A DNA stretch of 64,000 nt from Ancrocorticia sp047602305 (GTDB lineage Bacteria; Actinomycetota; Actinomycetes; Actinomycetales; Actinomycetaceae): positions 3,286,001 through 3,350,000 of the forward strand of contig JASGHO010000001.1 in assembly GCA_047602305.1 (NCBI GenBank), in the 5' to 3' direction. The stretch's first letter is position 1. Each line of letters starts with the position of its first letter. The notes below the pieces were generated by a model. The model was not told the DNA's origin. It saw nothing but the letters and a program-made list of their open reading frames with translations, and did not search any database. The position numbers and the translations under genes were made by a program. Shown one piece after another: positions 35,001 through 43,269 of the stretch.

Positions 35001-36308
35001 ATGTCCGAGTTGAACAACGGCGTTGTGAACGACGACGAATACGCCATCGAAGTTTCGAACGTCACCAAGACCTTCACCATGCACGCCGACAGGCGCGATA
35101 CCTTCAAGGAGCGTTTCGTGCGTGGGCGCTCCAAGCACAAGAAGCAGGACTTCCGGGCGCTCGACAATGTGTCCTTCAGGATCAAGAGGGGCACCACGTT
35201 TGGTCTCATTGGGCATAACGGCTCGGGTAAGTCGACGATGCTCAAGATGCTAGCGGGCGTCTACCGCCCCACCGAGGGCGAGATCATGGTGACGGACAAG
35301 GTGGACGCCCTCCTGGAGCTCGGCGCCGGTTTCCACGGCGAGCTGACCGGGCGCGAGAATATCTACCTCAACGGCGCCATCCTGGGGCGCAGCCGCAAGC
35401 AGATTGAGGAGTCGCTCGACTGGATCATCGACTACGCCGATATTGGCCACTTCATTGACGAGCCGGTCAAGGTGTATTCCTCTGGAATGACGGTGCGCCT
35501 CGGATTCGCAGTGGCCGTGGCGATCCGCCCCACGATCCTCATCGTGGATGAAATTATCGCGGTGGGCGACGAAGAGTTCCAGCGCAAGTGCTTCGATTAC
35601 ATGCGCGAGTTGCGCCATTCCGGCACCACGATCGCGCTGGTCACCCACTCGCTCTCGCTCGCGCAGGACATGTGCGACGAGGTGGTGTGGCTGGACCACG
35701 GCAAGGTGCAGCAGGTGGGACCGGCGGACGACGTCGTCTCGGCCTACCTGCGCGCCGTCAACGAGAAGGAGGCGGCCAAGCGTGCCGCTGCCCGCGCCGC
35801 CGAGGTACAGGAGGAGGACGAGTTCCCCGAGCTGGAGCAGTACAAGCTCAACCAGGGCAACGGCGATTGCCGTATGACCGGGGTGGAGTTGCTCAACGCG
35901 CGTGGCGAGCGGGTGGATTTCCTCACCGCGGACAGCCCGGCCACCCTACGCGTGCACGTCAAAGCGAAGAAGGATTTGTACGACGTCGAACTGGGCCTCG
36001 CCTTTGTCACCGACGGCGGCGTGACCATCGCCGGCCCGAACTCGCGTTCCTCGGGCGTGCTTTACAATCTTCCGCGCGGTGAGTCGTTTGTTGATTACGC
36101 GATGCCGGACGTTATGTTGCAGGCGGGCCGCTACTGGCTCACCACCTGTTTCGTCCGCGACGGCGAGATGTTCGATTTCTCGGACCGTCAAACCGAACTT
36201 GTCGTCCATGCTGACGCCATCTCCACCCAGCCGGGACTTGTCACGTTCCCGGAGGGTTCCTGGAGCAAGCGCAGCGGCGAACCAGCTATTCAAGGGAGTC
36301 ACAAGTGA
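35001..36308 (+). CDS. wzt: ABC polysaccharide exporter ATPase with Wzt-type C-terminal domain
   Basis: ATG 35001 follows GGAGAGGAT. In this 435-residue protein the ATPase domain shows Walker A GHNGSGKST, signature VYSSGMTVRLGF and Walker B ILIVDEIIAVGD, with His in LVTHS. After a Lys/Ala/Glu linker (about 250-285), a beta-rich C-terminal domain (CRMTGVELLNARGE to VVHADA) resembles the glycan-binding domain of Wzt proteins that recognise modified chain ends. It overlaps the next gene by 4 bases, so exporter and glycan enzymes are made together. Confidence 0.93.
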   Translation: MSELNNGVVNDDEYAIEVSNVTKTFTMHADRRDTFKERFVRGRSKHKKQDFRALDNVSFRIKRGTTFGLIGHNGSGKSTMLKMLAGVYRPTEGEIMVTDKVDALLELGAGFHGELTGRENIYLNGAILGRSRKQIEESLDWIIDYADIGHFIDEPVKVYSSGMTVRLGFAVAVAIRPTILIVDEIIAVGDEEFQRKCFDYMRELRHSGTTIALVTHSLSLAQDMCDEVVWLDHGKVQQVGPADDVVSAYLRAVNEKEAAKRAAARAAEVQEEDEFPELEQYKLNQGNGDCRMTGVELLNARGERVDFLTADSPATLRVHVKAKKDLYDVELGLAFVTDGGVTIAGPNSRSSGVLYNLPRGESFVDYAMPDVMLQAGRYWLTTCFVRDGEMFDFSDRQTELVVHADAISTQPGLVTFPEGSWSKRSGEPAIQGSHK

Positions 36309-36544
36309 ATGAGTCGGAGATGAACGAGGAGATCCGCCAGCTCCGTTCGGCGCTGCGTCAGGCGCACAAGGATATGGCGGTTCTGGGCAAGCGGAACGAG
36401 GAGCTGGAGGATGAGTTGCGCCGCGCCAAGCGCACCGTCGACGGCGCCTGGGAGCAGTTGGAGACGCTGCGTCATTCCACCTCGTGGAAGCTGACGGCTC
36501 CGATCCGCCTGGCCAAGGGAACTGTCCGAGGAGCCCTCCGGTGA
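36305..36544 (+). CDS. Small coiled-coil protein with a glycosyltransferase-type linker motif
   Basis: The 79-residue frame starts at GTG 36305 in a GTGA overlap with wzt and ends in a GTGA overlap with the next gene, so it is translated in the operon. Residues about 5-60 form a highly charged coiled coil (EEIRQLRSALRQAHKDM). It ends with LRHSTSWKLTAPIRLAKG, a motif usually found inside large glycosyltransferases between a coiled coil and the catalytic domain. Here it stands alone. It may be a scaffold for the RgpF-type proteins downstream, or the N-terminus split from one of them. Confidence 0.7.
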   Translation: MNESEMNEEIRQLRSALRQAHKDMAVLGKRNEELEDELRRAKRTVDGAWEQLETLRHSTSWKLTAPIRLAKGTVRGALR

Positions 36545-37359
36545 AAAAAGCTGGACCTTTCGTCCACGAGGTATCCAAGGGCCAGGTGCGTATTGAGCAC
36601 GGCTCGCGGGAGATTCTCGCCGGACGCGAGCGGGTGGCCGTCGTCGCCCAATTTTCTGTGGGCCCGGCTCAGCCGCGCTCCCTGTCGGAGTACCTGCGGG
36701 CGCTGACGGGGGCCGGATACGCGGCGATTGTTGTATCGACGTGCGAGAATCCGGCGCCGCTGGAGTTCCCGTACGGCCTTCCCGACGACGTCGTCATCGT
36801 GCGCCGCCCGAACCTCGGTTACGATTTCGGGTCCTGGGCTACGGCACTGGGCTGTTTCCCGGAGATTCGGGGAGCGGGCGTGGTGCTGTTGACGAATGAC
36901 TCGCTGCTCGGGCCGTTCGCGCCGATCGATCATCTTCTGGAGTGGGCCGCGGCTCCCGGGCCGGACGTGCGCGGCCTGACGGCGTCCCACCAGTTCGCCT
37001 ATCACATGCAGAGCTACTTCCTCGCCTTCCGCGGCGGAATTTTGGCGGACCAGGTGTGGGTGCACTTCTTCAACTCGATTCGGGTGGAGGACGATAAGGA
37101 TTCCGTGGTGCTCTCCTACGAGATCGGGACGGCGCGCCAGTGCTTCTCCGAGGCGTATTCCTCGGAAGTGTGGGTCACCGGTCCGGAATTGGGCGTGCCC
37201 TTCGGCAACCCGACGGTTGACGGATGGAAGAATCTCATGGAGTCGGGTGTTCCTTTCCTGAAGCGCACCATCATGACTCACCCCTCGACGGTCAACGAAG
37301 CGGTCGAGGCTGCCGGATACATCCAGCGTCGGTTCCATGCCGACGTCGCTGAGTGGTAA
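36541..37359 (+). CDS. RgpF-like rhamnan synthesis protein F domain
   Basis: GTG 36541 (VKKAGPFVHEVSKG) overlaps the preceding stop. The 272 residues match the RgpF domain (VVAQFSVGPAQPRSLSEYL, STCENP, VRRPNLGYDFGSWATALG, VVLLTNDSLLGPFAPID, SHQFAYHMQSYFLAFRGG). RgpF proteins act in rhamnose-glucose polysaccharide assembly in streptococci; the exact reaction is a glycosyl transfer step. The exporter genes before it and a larger RgpF-containing protein after it support a role in building the same glycan. Confidence 0.85.
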   Translation: MKKAGPFVHEVSKGQVRIEHGSREILAGRERVAVVAQFSVGPAQPRSLSEYLRALTGAGYAAIVVSTCENPAPLEFPYGLPDDVVIVRRPNLGYDFGSWATALGCFPEIRGAGVVLLTNDSLLGPFAPIDHLLEWAAAPGPDVRGLTASHQFAYHMQSYFLAFRGGILADQVWVHFFNSIRVEDDKDSVVLSYEIGTARQCFSEAYSSEVWVTGPELGVPFGNPTVDGWKNLMESGVPFLKRTIMTHPSTVNEAVEAAGYIQRRFHADVAEW

Positions 37360-37367
37360 GGACAAGC

Positions 37368-39479
37368 ATGCGACAGTTTTCGAAGGTCGGCCTCTCGCGC
37401 CGCATCCAGTACTTCGCCGCCCGCGGGAAGAACGCGGCCGTCAATCTGCTGACAGCGGGGGATATTCGCGGCTACCGCAGCCTGCATCCGGCGGATTTCA
37501 ACGAGTATGTGGCGCGCCTGGGCGGGCGCCAGGATTCCGGATTCCCGGATAAGTGGCGGGTGGACGAGCAGTTCACCATTGACGATCCGGCCCGCGTGGG
37601 CGTGGTGATCCACTGCTTCTATGACGATCTGTTGCCCGAGCTGCTGGAGCACCTGAAGAATATTCCGGTTGATTTCGACCTCTTCATCACCAACGCCTCC
37701 GGCAAGGAGCTGTCGGTTCCAGCCGACCTCACCCCGCACCTGGGCCACGTGCTCATCGTCGAGGTGGAGAACCACGGCCGCGATATTCTCCCCACGGTGC
37801 AGCTGGTGAACTCCGGGGTTCTTGACTCCTACGACATGCTGTTGAAGATGCACACCAAGCGCAGCCCGTGGCGTGAGCAGCATACCGAGCTGGAAGGCAC
37901 CGGCGAGGCATGGAAAGAGCGCTTCCTCACTGATCTGGTGGGCTCGCGCGAGCGGGTCGAGGCGATTCTCAGTGCCTTCGCTTCGGATACCTCGCTCGGG
38001 TTGATGACCGCCAACGAGACAATCGTGGGCAAGGAATTCTGGGGCGGGGACCAGCGCATCGTCGAGCAGCTGATGCGCCGCATCGAGATGTCGGTGGATC
38101 CCGAGGCGCTGCGTTTCGCCTCCGGGTCGATGTACTGGGTGCGCGGCTTCGTGCTGCAGGGCCTGCGTTCCTTCAACCTGCAGGCCGCTGATTTCGATGT
38201 GGAAGCGGGCCACATTGATGGAACGACGGCGCACGCCGTGGAACGTATCATCGGCATCGTCACCGAAGAAGCGGGCTTCCACCTGGAGGAAGTGAGTGAG
38301 CTGGAGGCTGGTGGTTCTGGTGGTGCCGGGGGTTCTGGTGGTGGTATCGGAGCCGGTGGTGCCGATTCTTCGTCGCAGGCGGGCGCCTGGCATCATTTCG
38401 ATCGGGGAGCCGCCCGGCATTCGCGTGCCCAGGTGATTCCGTTCTACCTGCCACAGTTCCATGATTCGCCGCAGAACAACCGCTGGTGGGGCAAGGGCTT
38501 CACCGAGTGGTCGAATGTCACGGGAGCCATCCCCGGCTATCGCGGGCACTACCAGCCGCGCCTGCCTACCGAACTGGGCTTCTATGATCTGGCGCGCGAC
38601 GAAGTGCGAGTGGCGCAGGCCGAGCTGGCCAAGGAACACGGCATTGCCAGCTTCATGTACTACTACTACTGGTTCTCCGGCGAGCGGGTGCTCAACCTTC
38701 CCATCGAGAAGATGCGCGCGCAGGATCTGGACATGCCCTACTGCATCATGTGGGCGAACGAGAACTGGACGAGGCGCTGGGACGGCCGCTCCGCGGACGT
38801 CCTGGTGGGCCAGGATTACTCGAAGGTTCCGGCCGCCGATTTTATCGACGACGCCATGGAGTTCCTGCTCGATCCGCGCTACACCCGCGTGGACGGTAAG
38901 GCACTGCTTGCCGTGTACCGGCCGGGTCAGATGGAGAACTTCCCGGATGTTGTGCGGGAGTGGCGCAAGCGCGCCCGTGCCGCCGGCGTGGGGGAACTCT
39001 ATATTCTCGCGGTGTCCGTGGCCGAGGAGTTTGACGGCCTCGGGAACGCTTCGGAGGAGACCGGCATTGACGGTACCCTCCAGTTCCCGCCGCACAACCT
39101 GCCGTGGGTAGCCGGACCGGCCACCGAGGTGGGCCTCGATTCGCGGTGGCGTGGCAACTTCATGAGCTACCAGGAGGCCGCCAAGGCCTCGTTGGTACTT
39201 TCCGGTGGGCTCGCGGATAACGAGTACCCGGGCGCCATGGTGACCTTTGATAATGCGGCCCGCCGCCAGTGGCAGTCGGATACCTGGTACGGCTCGAACC
39301 CCTACACCTTCCACCGCTGGGTGCAGGGGCTGGTCAATTCGGTGCTGGCACGCGATCCGAAGGATCGCGTGGTGTTCATCAACGCCTGGAACGAGTGGGC
39401 TGAGGGCGCGGTGCTTGAACCGACCACGCGCTTCGGACGCACCTTCCTGCTGGCAATCCGAGATGTGGTGTGGAGCTAG
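37368..39479 (+). CDS. RgpF-like domain fused to a WbsX/GH99-like domain
   Basis: ATG 37368 has AAGGA just upstream; the product is 703 residues. The N-terminal half (about 80-285) is RgpF-like (VGVVIHCFYDDLLPELLEHL, ENHGRDILPTVQL, KMHTKRSPW, ANETIVGKEFWGG). A Gly-rich linker (about 300-335, GGSGGAGGSGGG) joins a WbsX-type domain (about 345-690) with QVIPFYLPQFHDSPQNNRWW, YYYYWFSGERVLN, MWANENWTRRWDG and FINAWNEWAEGAVLEP. WbsX domains occur in O-antigen and rhamnan loci and are related to glycoside hydrolases. It closes the Wzm-Wzt operon. Confidence 0.87.
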   Translation: MRQFSKVGLSRRIQYFAARGKNAAVNLLTAGDIRGYRSLHPADFNEYVARLGGRQDSGFPDKWRVDEQFTIDDPARVGVVIHCFYDDLLPELLEHLKNIPVDFDLFITNASGKELSVPADLTPHLGHVLIVEVENHGRDILPTVQLVNSGVLDSYDMLLKMHTKRSPWREQHTELEGTGEAWKERFLTDLVGSRERVEAILSAFASDTSLGLMTANETIVGKEFWGGDQRIVEQLMRRIEMSVDPEALRFASGSMYWVRGFVLQGLRSFNLQAADFDVEAGHIDGTTAHAVERIIGIVTEEAGFHLEEVSELEAGGSGGAGGSGGGIGAGGADSSSQAGAWHHFDRGAARHSRAQVIPFYLPQFHDSPQNNRWWGKGFTEWSNVTGAIPGYRGHYQPRLPTELGFYDLARDEVRVAQAELAKEHGIASFMYYYYWFSGERVLNLPIEKMRAQDLDMPYCIMWANENWTRRWDGRSADVLVGQDYSKVPAADFIDDAMEFLLDPRYTRVDGKALLAVYRPGQMENFPDVVREWRKRARAAGVGELYILAVSVAEEFDGLGNASEETGIDGTLQFPPHNLPWVAGPATEVGLDSRWRGNFMSYQEAAKASLVLSGGLADNEYPGAMVTFDNAARRQWQSDTWYGSNPYTFHRWVQGLVNSVLARDPKDRVVFINAWNEWAEGAVLEPTTRFGRTFLLAIRDVVWS

Positions 39480-39495
39480 GGCTTTAGCCTGCGTA

Positions 39496-39535
39496 GGCAG
39501 TGGGGGCGCGCTCGTTTGAGCGCGCCCCCACTGCC
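39496..39535 (+). terminator. 18-bp perfect hairpin ending the Wzm-Wzt operon
   Basis: GGCAGTGGGGGCGCGCTC (39496-39513) and its complement (39518-39535) close on a 4-base loop GTTT. TTCT follows, only a weak T-run. It begins 16 bases after the WbsX-domain stop and also faces the minus-strand small gene downstream. Confidence 0.8.
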
Positions 39536-39566
39536 TTCTAGCTCCGCTGCCGTGCCGCCTCGTGGA

Positions 39567-39851
39567 TCAGTTGTCTTCTGAGGTGCTGTATCTTGATGCC
39601 AGTAGCACATGCATGATGATTGCTGTGAGAAGACAGAAAGATGCAGCTACTGGACTTACCAACATGCTCAGTTCATTGAAAATGAAACGCAGAGTACTGG
39701 CCAAAGGCTGATTGAATTCTCCAACAATGCTTGGTTGCATCATGAAGAATGGGCCGACTATACGCAATATCAAGGACGTGACGTACAGAATTCCGGCTAG
39801 TACATAGATTTTCTTCACGGCAGTACGCATATCAATGCTCTTGGGATCCAT
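39567..39851 (-). CDS. Small protein with two membrane helices
   Basis: ATG 39851 begins one base after the stop of the antitoxin-like gene and has AAGGTGGTGAA upstream, giving 94 residues (MDPKSIDMRTAVKK). Two helices are predicted: IYVLAGILYVTSLILRIVG and SMLVSPVAASFCLLTAIIM, with a short polar tail RYSTSEDN. I do not recognise the family. Its tight coupling to an addiction-module-type gene is the only hint of role. Base composition is clearly more AT-rich than in the wall genes. Confidence 0.6.
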   Translation of the reverse strand: MDPKSIDMRTAVKKIYVLAGILYVTSLILRIVGPFFMMQPSIVGEFNQPLASTLRFIFNELSMLVSPVAASFCLLTAIIMHVLLASRYSTSEDN

Positions 39852-39852
39852 T

Positions 39853-40095
39853 TCACCACCTTCGCCAGGAAGCTCGCAGTCGAGCGAAATGCTCATCCGC
39901 ATCTATCAGTGCAACTGCGCCAGAACGCATCTCATCGAGTCGCTTTGAGACTTCAACATGCCATGCATCATCAACTTTATTCGCCTTCTCGGTGGCGTCG
40001 TGGATGCTATCGAGCATGGCGTTAGTGATGACCGCGCGCTGATCAACATTGATCGTGAAAGCGTCTCGAATCAAAGTTTCAGCATCCGGTGCCAT
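39853..40095 (-). CDS. Addiction-module antitoxin-like protein (TIGR02574 type)
   Basis: The 80-residue protein has the layout of the putative addiction module component family: a start region ending in ITNAMLDSIHD, then DDAWHVEVSKRLDEMRSGAVALIDADEHFARLR, which matches the family C-terminal pattern. Such genes normally precede a RelE/ParE toxin gene. Here the gene after it encodes a two-helix membrane protein instead, so the toxin is missing or replaced. The start at 40095 has no strong ribosome site. Confidence 0.65.
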   Translation of the reverse strand: MAPDAETLIRDAFTINVDQRAVITNAMLDSIHDATEKANKVDDAWHVEVSKRLDEMRSGAVALIDADEHFARLRASWRRW

Positions 40096-40228
40096 GGCTT
40101 AAGCCTAGCTGACAGAGCAACAGACAGGCAGAACGAAATCGGCGGGGACCGTCCAACGGCAGTTTGAGAACGATCGGCAGTGAGTAGCATCGTCGTCGAA
40201 GAAGAGGAGTATCGCAGTACGCTCAATA

Positions 40229-40396
40229 ATGACGAGATTCCCTCAGGTTTCTTTGCTTACTATCGTGCCCGGCGGGGCCTGTGTGCGATTTAGGTGGGAT
40301 GGGAGTTCGACCGTGTTATCTTCATTTAGTCGGTTTCTGAAGGTAATCGTCGGTGAGATTGAGGATTTGAAGCCAGAGGAATTGAGCAGGGGCTGA
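40229..40396 (+). CDS. Short hypothetical ORF upstream of the DUF2247 gene
   Basis: A 55-residue frame (MTRFPQVSLLTIVPGG to LKPEELSRG) ends 2 bases before the next ATG and contains its ribosome site AGGGG, so coupled translation is possible. There is no strong ribosome site of its own. It may be the remnant of a small immunity gene or a leader. Neighbouring bases 40096-40228 hold no gene. Confidence 0.35.
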   Translation: MTRFPQVSLLTIVPGGACVRFRWDGSSTVLSSFSRFLKVIVGEIEDLKPEELSRG

Positions 40397-40398
40397 TT

Positions 40399-40977
40399 AT
40401 GGAGAATCCATGGGGAAACGAATATCCCATGAGTAGTCGATTCCTTGAGAACCAGTTGTTACCCCCGGAATATGTTCTTGCGAGGGTTGTTCCTACTGTC
40501 CAAGAGTTGGTCTATGGGTATCAGCAACGTTGGGTTGACGACGACGGCGCGGTGCGATTGGGCGAAGCACAGTATGCGTTGGGCATGATGCAGACACCGT
40601 CTGTCGAGGAAGTCGCATTACTGCTTCGCGATGAGCGCTACAACGTGGAACGTCTTATGTATGCTGCTGCAAGAGAGATTGAGGCGGAAGGTTCATCTCT
40701 CGAAGGCGAGGAGCCATGGCGAGTGTGGATGTTTTTGGCATTCAGCTGGGCTTTGGAGCATCGTTCCGATTATGACGATTTGATGATGATCCTGCAGATC
40801 TTGTGGGCTGATTTTGGTTATCCTCTAGAGATTAGGCACCTCATTAGGTGGGTTTCGCAATGGCCTGGTGAACCGCCCGTAATCGACAGCCTTCTCCCAC
40901 AATGGCAGGACTATCTATCCGTCAAGGGCGCCGAGTATGCGGAGCGCACTTCACGCATGGCTGGGGCGGGGCTGTAG
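40399..40977 (+). CDS. DUF2247 family protein, probable immunity protein
   Basis: The 192-residue protein carries the DUF2247 pattern as I recall it: QELVYGYQQRWVDDDGAVRL near the start, then WMFLAFSWALEHRSDYDD and ILWADFGYPLEIRHLIRWVS near the end. This family is found with polymorphic toxin systems and is thought to supply immunity. AGGGG lies 8 bases before ATG 40399. No toxin gene is adjacent. Codon use and GC are lower than in the wall genes, fitting an accessory block. Confidence 0.65.
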   Translation: MENPWGNEYPMSSRFLENQLLPPEYVLARVVPTVQELVYGYQQRWVDDDGAVRLGEAQYALGMMQTPSVEEVALLLRDERYNVERLMYAAAREIEAEGSSLEGEEPWRVWMFLAFSWALEHRSDYDDLMMILQILWADFGYPLEIRHLIRWVSQWPGEPPVIDSLLPQWQDYLSVKGAEYAERTSRMAGAGL

Positions 40978-41043
40978 CTGTTGGAGTGAATAGGAGCCCG
41001 TACTTGTGGCGAGACAGGAAGTACTTCTCTAGGAGAGGGGATC

Positions 41044-41382
41044 GTGGTGATTGATCCTGATCGTCAAGACCAACAGATGCTTGCTGAAGTTGTGGCATGG
41101 TTTGAGGTCAACTCTGCTTCGCTTAGGGAGGCAGGAGTTGAAGTGAGGCTGGTCGGCCCTTCTTGTGGCGAGAGTAAGAATTCTGTTGAAGTTGGTTTTC
41201 TTTCCTCACGACTGCTTGTGACCGTGAGTGTCTGGGATTCTTGGGAATGCGATATCGGAACGTTGGACCTTGAGCATGGCCCGGAAGGAGATCTTGTCTG
41301 GGAGGTCCTTGAGCTGACAGGATACTTGCACATTCGAGTGCTGCTCGATCGGATTGCCGCGAGATACTTGGACTTTGACTAG
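41044..41382 (+). CDS. Possible TriTu-family immunity protein
   Basis: A strong GGAGAGGGG lies before GTG 41044. The 112-residue protein starts with a helical region (LAEVVAWFEVNSASLREAG) and continues with a strand-rich part containing LLVTVSVWDSWECDIGTLDL, which recalls the TriTu immunity family. The match is from memory and moderate. Its neighbours are other immunity-type genes with no effector nearby. Confidence 0.5.
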   Translation: MVIDPDRQDQQMLAEVVAWFEVNSASLREAGVEVRLVGPSCGESKNSVEVGFLSSRLLVTVSVWDSWECDIGTLDLEHGPEGDLVWEVLELTGYLHIRVLLDRIAARYLDFD

Positions 41383-41595
41383 CCGGAGGTACCGTCAAGT
41401 GGTGGTGATTGATTTTGCTCTTCGTCGGCTCATTGCCTCGAAGTAGAAAGGCGAGATGATTGATCGGATTGCTGAACTGCATGAACTGGAAGTAGGACTA
41501 GATGCACCCGTCGTCGTCCCTACTCGTGACGATGACTGATCGTTTGGTTCATAGCTCCGTGCGGGCGTGACTAGTGTCGGTGTGAAAGGACAGCC
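41383..41595 (+). other. Short gap with a possible 27-codon ORF
   Basis: AAAGGCGAG precedes an ATG at 41456 that opens only 27 codons (MIDRIAELHELEVGLDAPV) to TGA 41537-41539. It may be a remnant of an immunity gene. The rest holds GTGGTGATTGAT, similar to the start of the preceding gene, suggesting a small duplication, and a GAAAGGA ribosome site for the next gene. Confidence 0.35.
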
Positions 41596-41949
41596 ATGAG
41601 AGCGTCAGTTCGTTCAATCTACAGTTCGGATGTTGATGTCGACTCGTATGTACCCGTGGACCCCGAAAATGATGGTGTGTGGATTCGTCTTATCGTCGGT
41701 CCGGCTGACGGACTTGGTGAAGAGTCGTTCGACGTCCTGGTCTGTACTCCTTTGTGGTTGAAAGAGATCGTAAGCAAGGATGGGCCGCAGTTCGGGTTTC
41801 ACCACGTGATTCTTGATCCATTTGACCTCCGAACAGCAGCGGACTTCCTCAAGCGATACGTGGAGTCGGTGGAATCAGCTGACTGGCAGAGCCTAGCGGA
41901 GAAGCTAGCGAGGATCGGCTACTGGGAGTTTGAGAACTATCGGCCGTGA
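41596..41949 (+). CDS. Imm8 family immunity protein
   Basis: The 117-residue protein shows the Imm8 layout: SYVPVDPENDGVWIRLIVGP, GEESFDVLVCTPLWLKEIVS and the ending FDLRTAADFLKRYVESVESAD then GYWEFENY. GAAAGGA lies 8 bases before the ATG. Imm8 proteins protect against polymorphic toxins delivered by contact. No matching toxin is seen within this window, so its role may be resistance to neighbours. The gene is 26 bases from the next. Confidence 0.7.
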   Translation: MRASVRSIYSSDVDVDSYVPVDPENDGVWIRLIVGPADGLGEESFDVLVCTPLWLKEIVSKDGPQFGFHHVILDPFDLRTAADFLKRYVESVESADWQSLAEKLARIGYWEFENYRP

Positions 41950-41975
41950 GCAGGGGCGTCGTCGTTGATACGTGA

Positions 41976-43103
41976 GTGGACCAATCTGCGGAAAAGGGTG
42001 TAACCGGGGGCAATAGTTTGGGCTCCTCAATGGAAGAATGGCTACGAGAGGATCATTCCCATGAGAGGACCGCAACGGTGCCGAATTCTGATGTGTTACT
42101 GAGAGTGGAGCCAGAGCTAAGGCCATTACTGTTTGGGTGCGATGACCACATACTTTATTCGGCGATGTTCCAGTGGGCGCAGCAAGGATTAACCGTTCGG
42201 GCTGTTCGCGGACGCAAAATGTGGACAGAACGCGCCCTGTTCGATGAGTTCGCCGCTGCTCTCCAGTTTCCACTCTATTTTGGTGAGAATTGGCATGCGT
42301 TCGATGAGTGTGTAGCCGATTTGGAGGCGTTATCGGCGGGTGGGGGATACGTCGTCGTTATTACGGAACCTGATGACGTTCTCGTGGGTGAAGATGAGCG
42401 TAGGTTGCACTGGTTGGTGGACTCTTTGTCGAGTGCTGCTAGAGGATGGGCTGTCCCGATCGAACGAGGAGTATGGGAGGATGACGGCCCGATAGCGCCG
42501 TTCCATGTTGTTCTCGTGGGTCAACGCGAGGTATTCGAGAGGGCTTCGCAGAGGTGGACAGCAGCGGGTGCGGAAATGCTGGCCCTTGAGTGGCTGGAAG
42601 ATCTTTCAGGACTGGATGCTTCTTCGGCTGGTTGGAGCGAGGAGCAGATTCGTGGGCTTCGGGAGTTGAATGAGAGTCGGAAGGCCGAACGAGAGGAGAA
42701 AGAGCGTCAATGGCGACTCGCTTCGCAGCCGATTCTTGCTGACCTACGCGAGGTAGGTGTCGAAGTTGATGATATTTCGAGGCTGTACAGCGGTCCCGAG
42801 TCTTTCCCGGTCGTATTTCCGGTTGTGATGAAGCATTTGGAGCGAGGGAAGTATCCGGGACGCGTCATGAAGAGTCTGGCTCGGGTGATGGCAGTCAAAG
42901 AAGCTGCGCCGTACTGGCGGCAACTACGCGATCTCTATCTCAAGGCGACAGAACCGGATGAGATTGCGGGGTTAGCGGTTGCGTTGGCAGTCAGCGCACA
43001 GCGTGAGCATCTGGATGAGTTGATTGCTTTACTTGATGCGCCCGCGCGTGGTCAGACACAGGTTCTCTTTTTACAGCCGATTATGCAGCTTGGCCGGGAG
43101 TAA
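41976..43103 (+). CDS. Barstar-like inhibitor fused to a helical-repeat domain, truncated by the MITE-like element
   Basis: The 375-residue frame is read from GTG 41976, but TTG 42018 with GGGGG upstream is also possible. Residues about 70-165 are barstar-like: VRAVRGRKMWTERALFDEFA, LQFPLYFGENWHAFDECVAD and YVVVITEPDDVLV. A charged linker then leads to an ARM/HEAT-like helical domain (about 250-375). Barstar blocks barnase-type RNases, so this is probably an immunity protein. The chain stops at QPIMQLGRE with TAA, which flanks the inserted element. Downstream 43270-43338 resembles a lost end. Confidence 0.65.
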   Translation: MDQSAEKGVTGGNSLGSSMEEWLREDHSHERTATVPNSDVLLRVEPELRPLLFGCDDHILYSAMFQWAQQGLTVRAVRGRKMWTERALFDEFAAALQFPLYFGENWHAFDECVADLEALSAGGGYVVVITEPDDVLVGEDERRLHWLVDSLSSAARGWAVPIERGVWEDDGPIAPFHVVLVGQREVFERASQRWTAAGAEMLALEWLEDLSGLDASSAGWSEEQIRGLRELNESRKAEREEKERQWRLASQPILADLREVGVEVDDISRLYSGPESFPVVFPVVMKHLERGKYPGRVMKSLARVMAVKEAAPYWRQLRDLYLKATEPDEIAGLAVALAVSAQREHLDELIALLDAPARGQTQVLFLQPIMQLGRE

Positions 43104-43265
43104 GAGGTTGCGCCGATGGGTTCGGCCGTCGCGAGGATGGTGCGGGGCTTGACTGGCAAGGCGGACGACGAATCGGCACTGGTGGTGCCGGTGAGGAGGA
43201 CAACGATGGCAGGCAAGATTCCGTGACATCCGTAGTAGGCCATGGCCTATTGGCGGGATCTCTAA
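43101..43265 (-). mobile_element. MITE-like element, copy B (core 43104-43262, flanked by TAA repeats)
   Basis: The 159-bp core begins GAGGTTGCGCCGATGGG and its other end, reverse-complemented, is GAGATCCCGCCAATAGG. It is nearly identical to copy A at 9411-9644 in reverse orientation, without the 75 extra bases. TAA lies at 43101-43103 (the stop codon of the barstar-like gene) and at 43263-43265. No transposase is coded; the plus strand has a short frame that reads RMVRGLTGKADDESALVV, perhaps a trace of the parent element. Confidence 0.6.
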
Positions 43266-43269
43266 GGTG

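Noticed and set aside
37278..39314. A 678-residue minus-strand ORF opposite the WbsX-fusion gene
   Set aside because: The plus-strand gene has clear domains and a ribosome site; this frame has neither.
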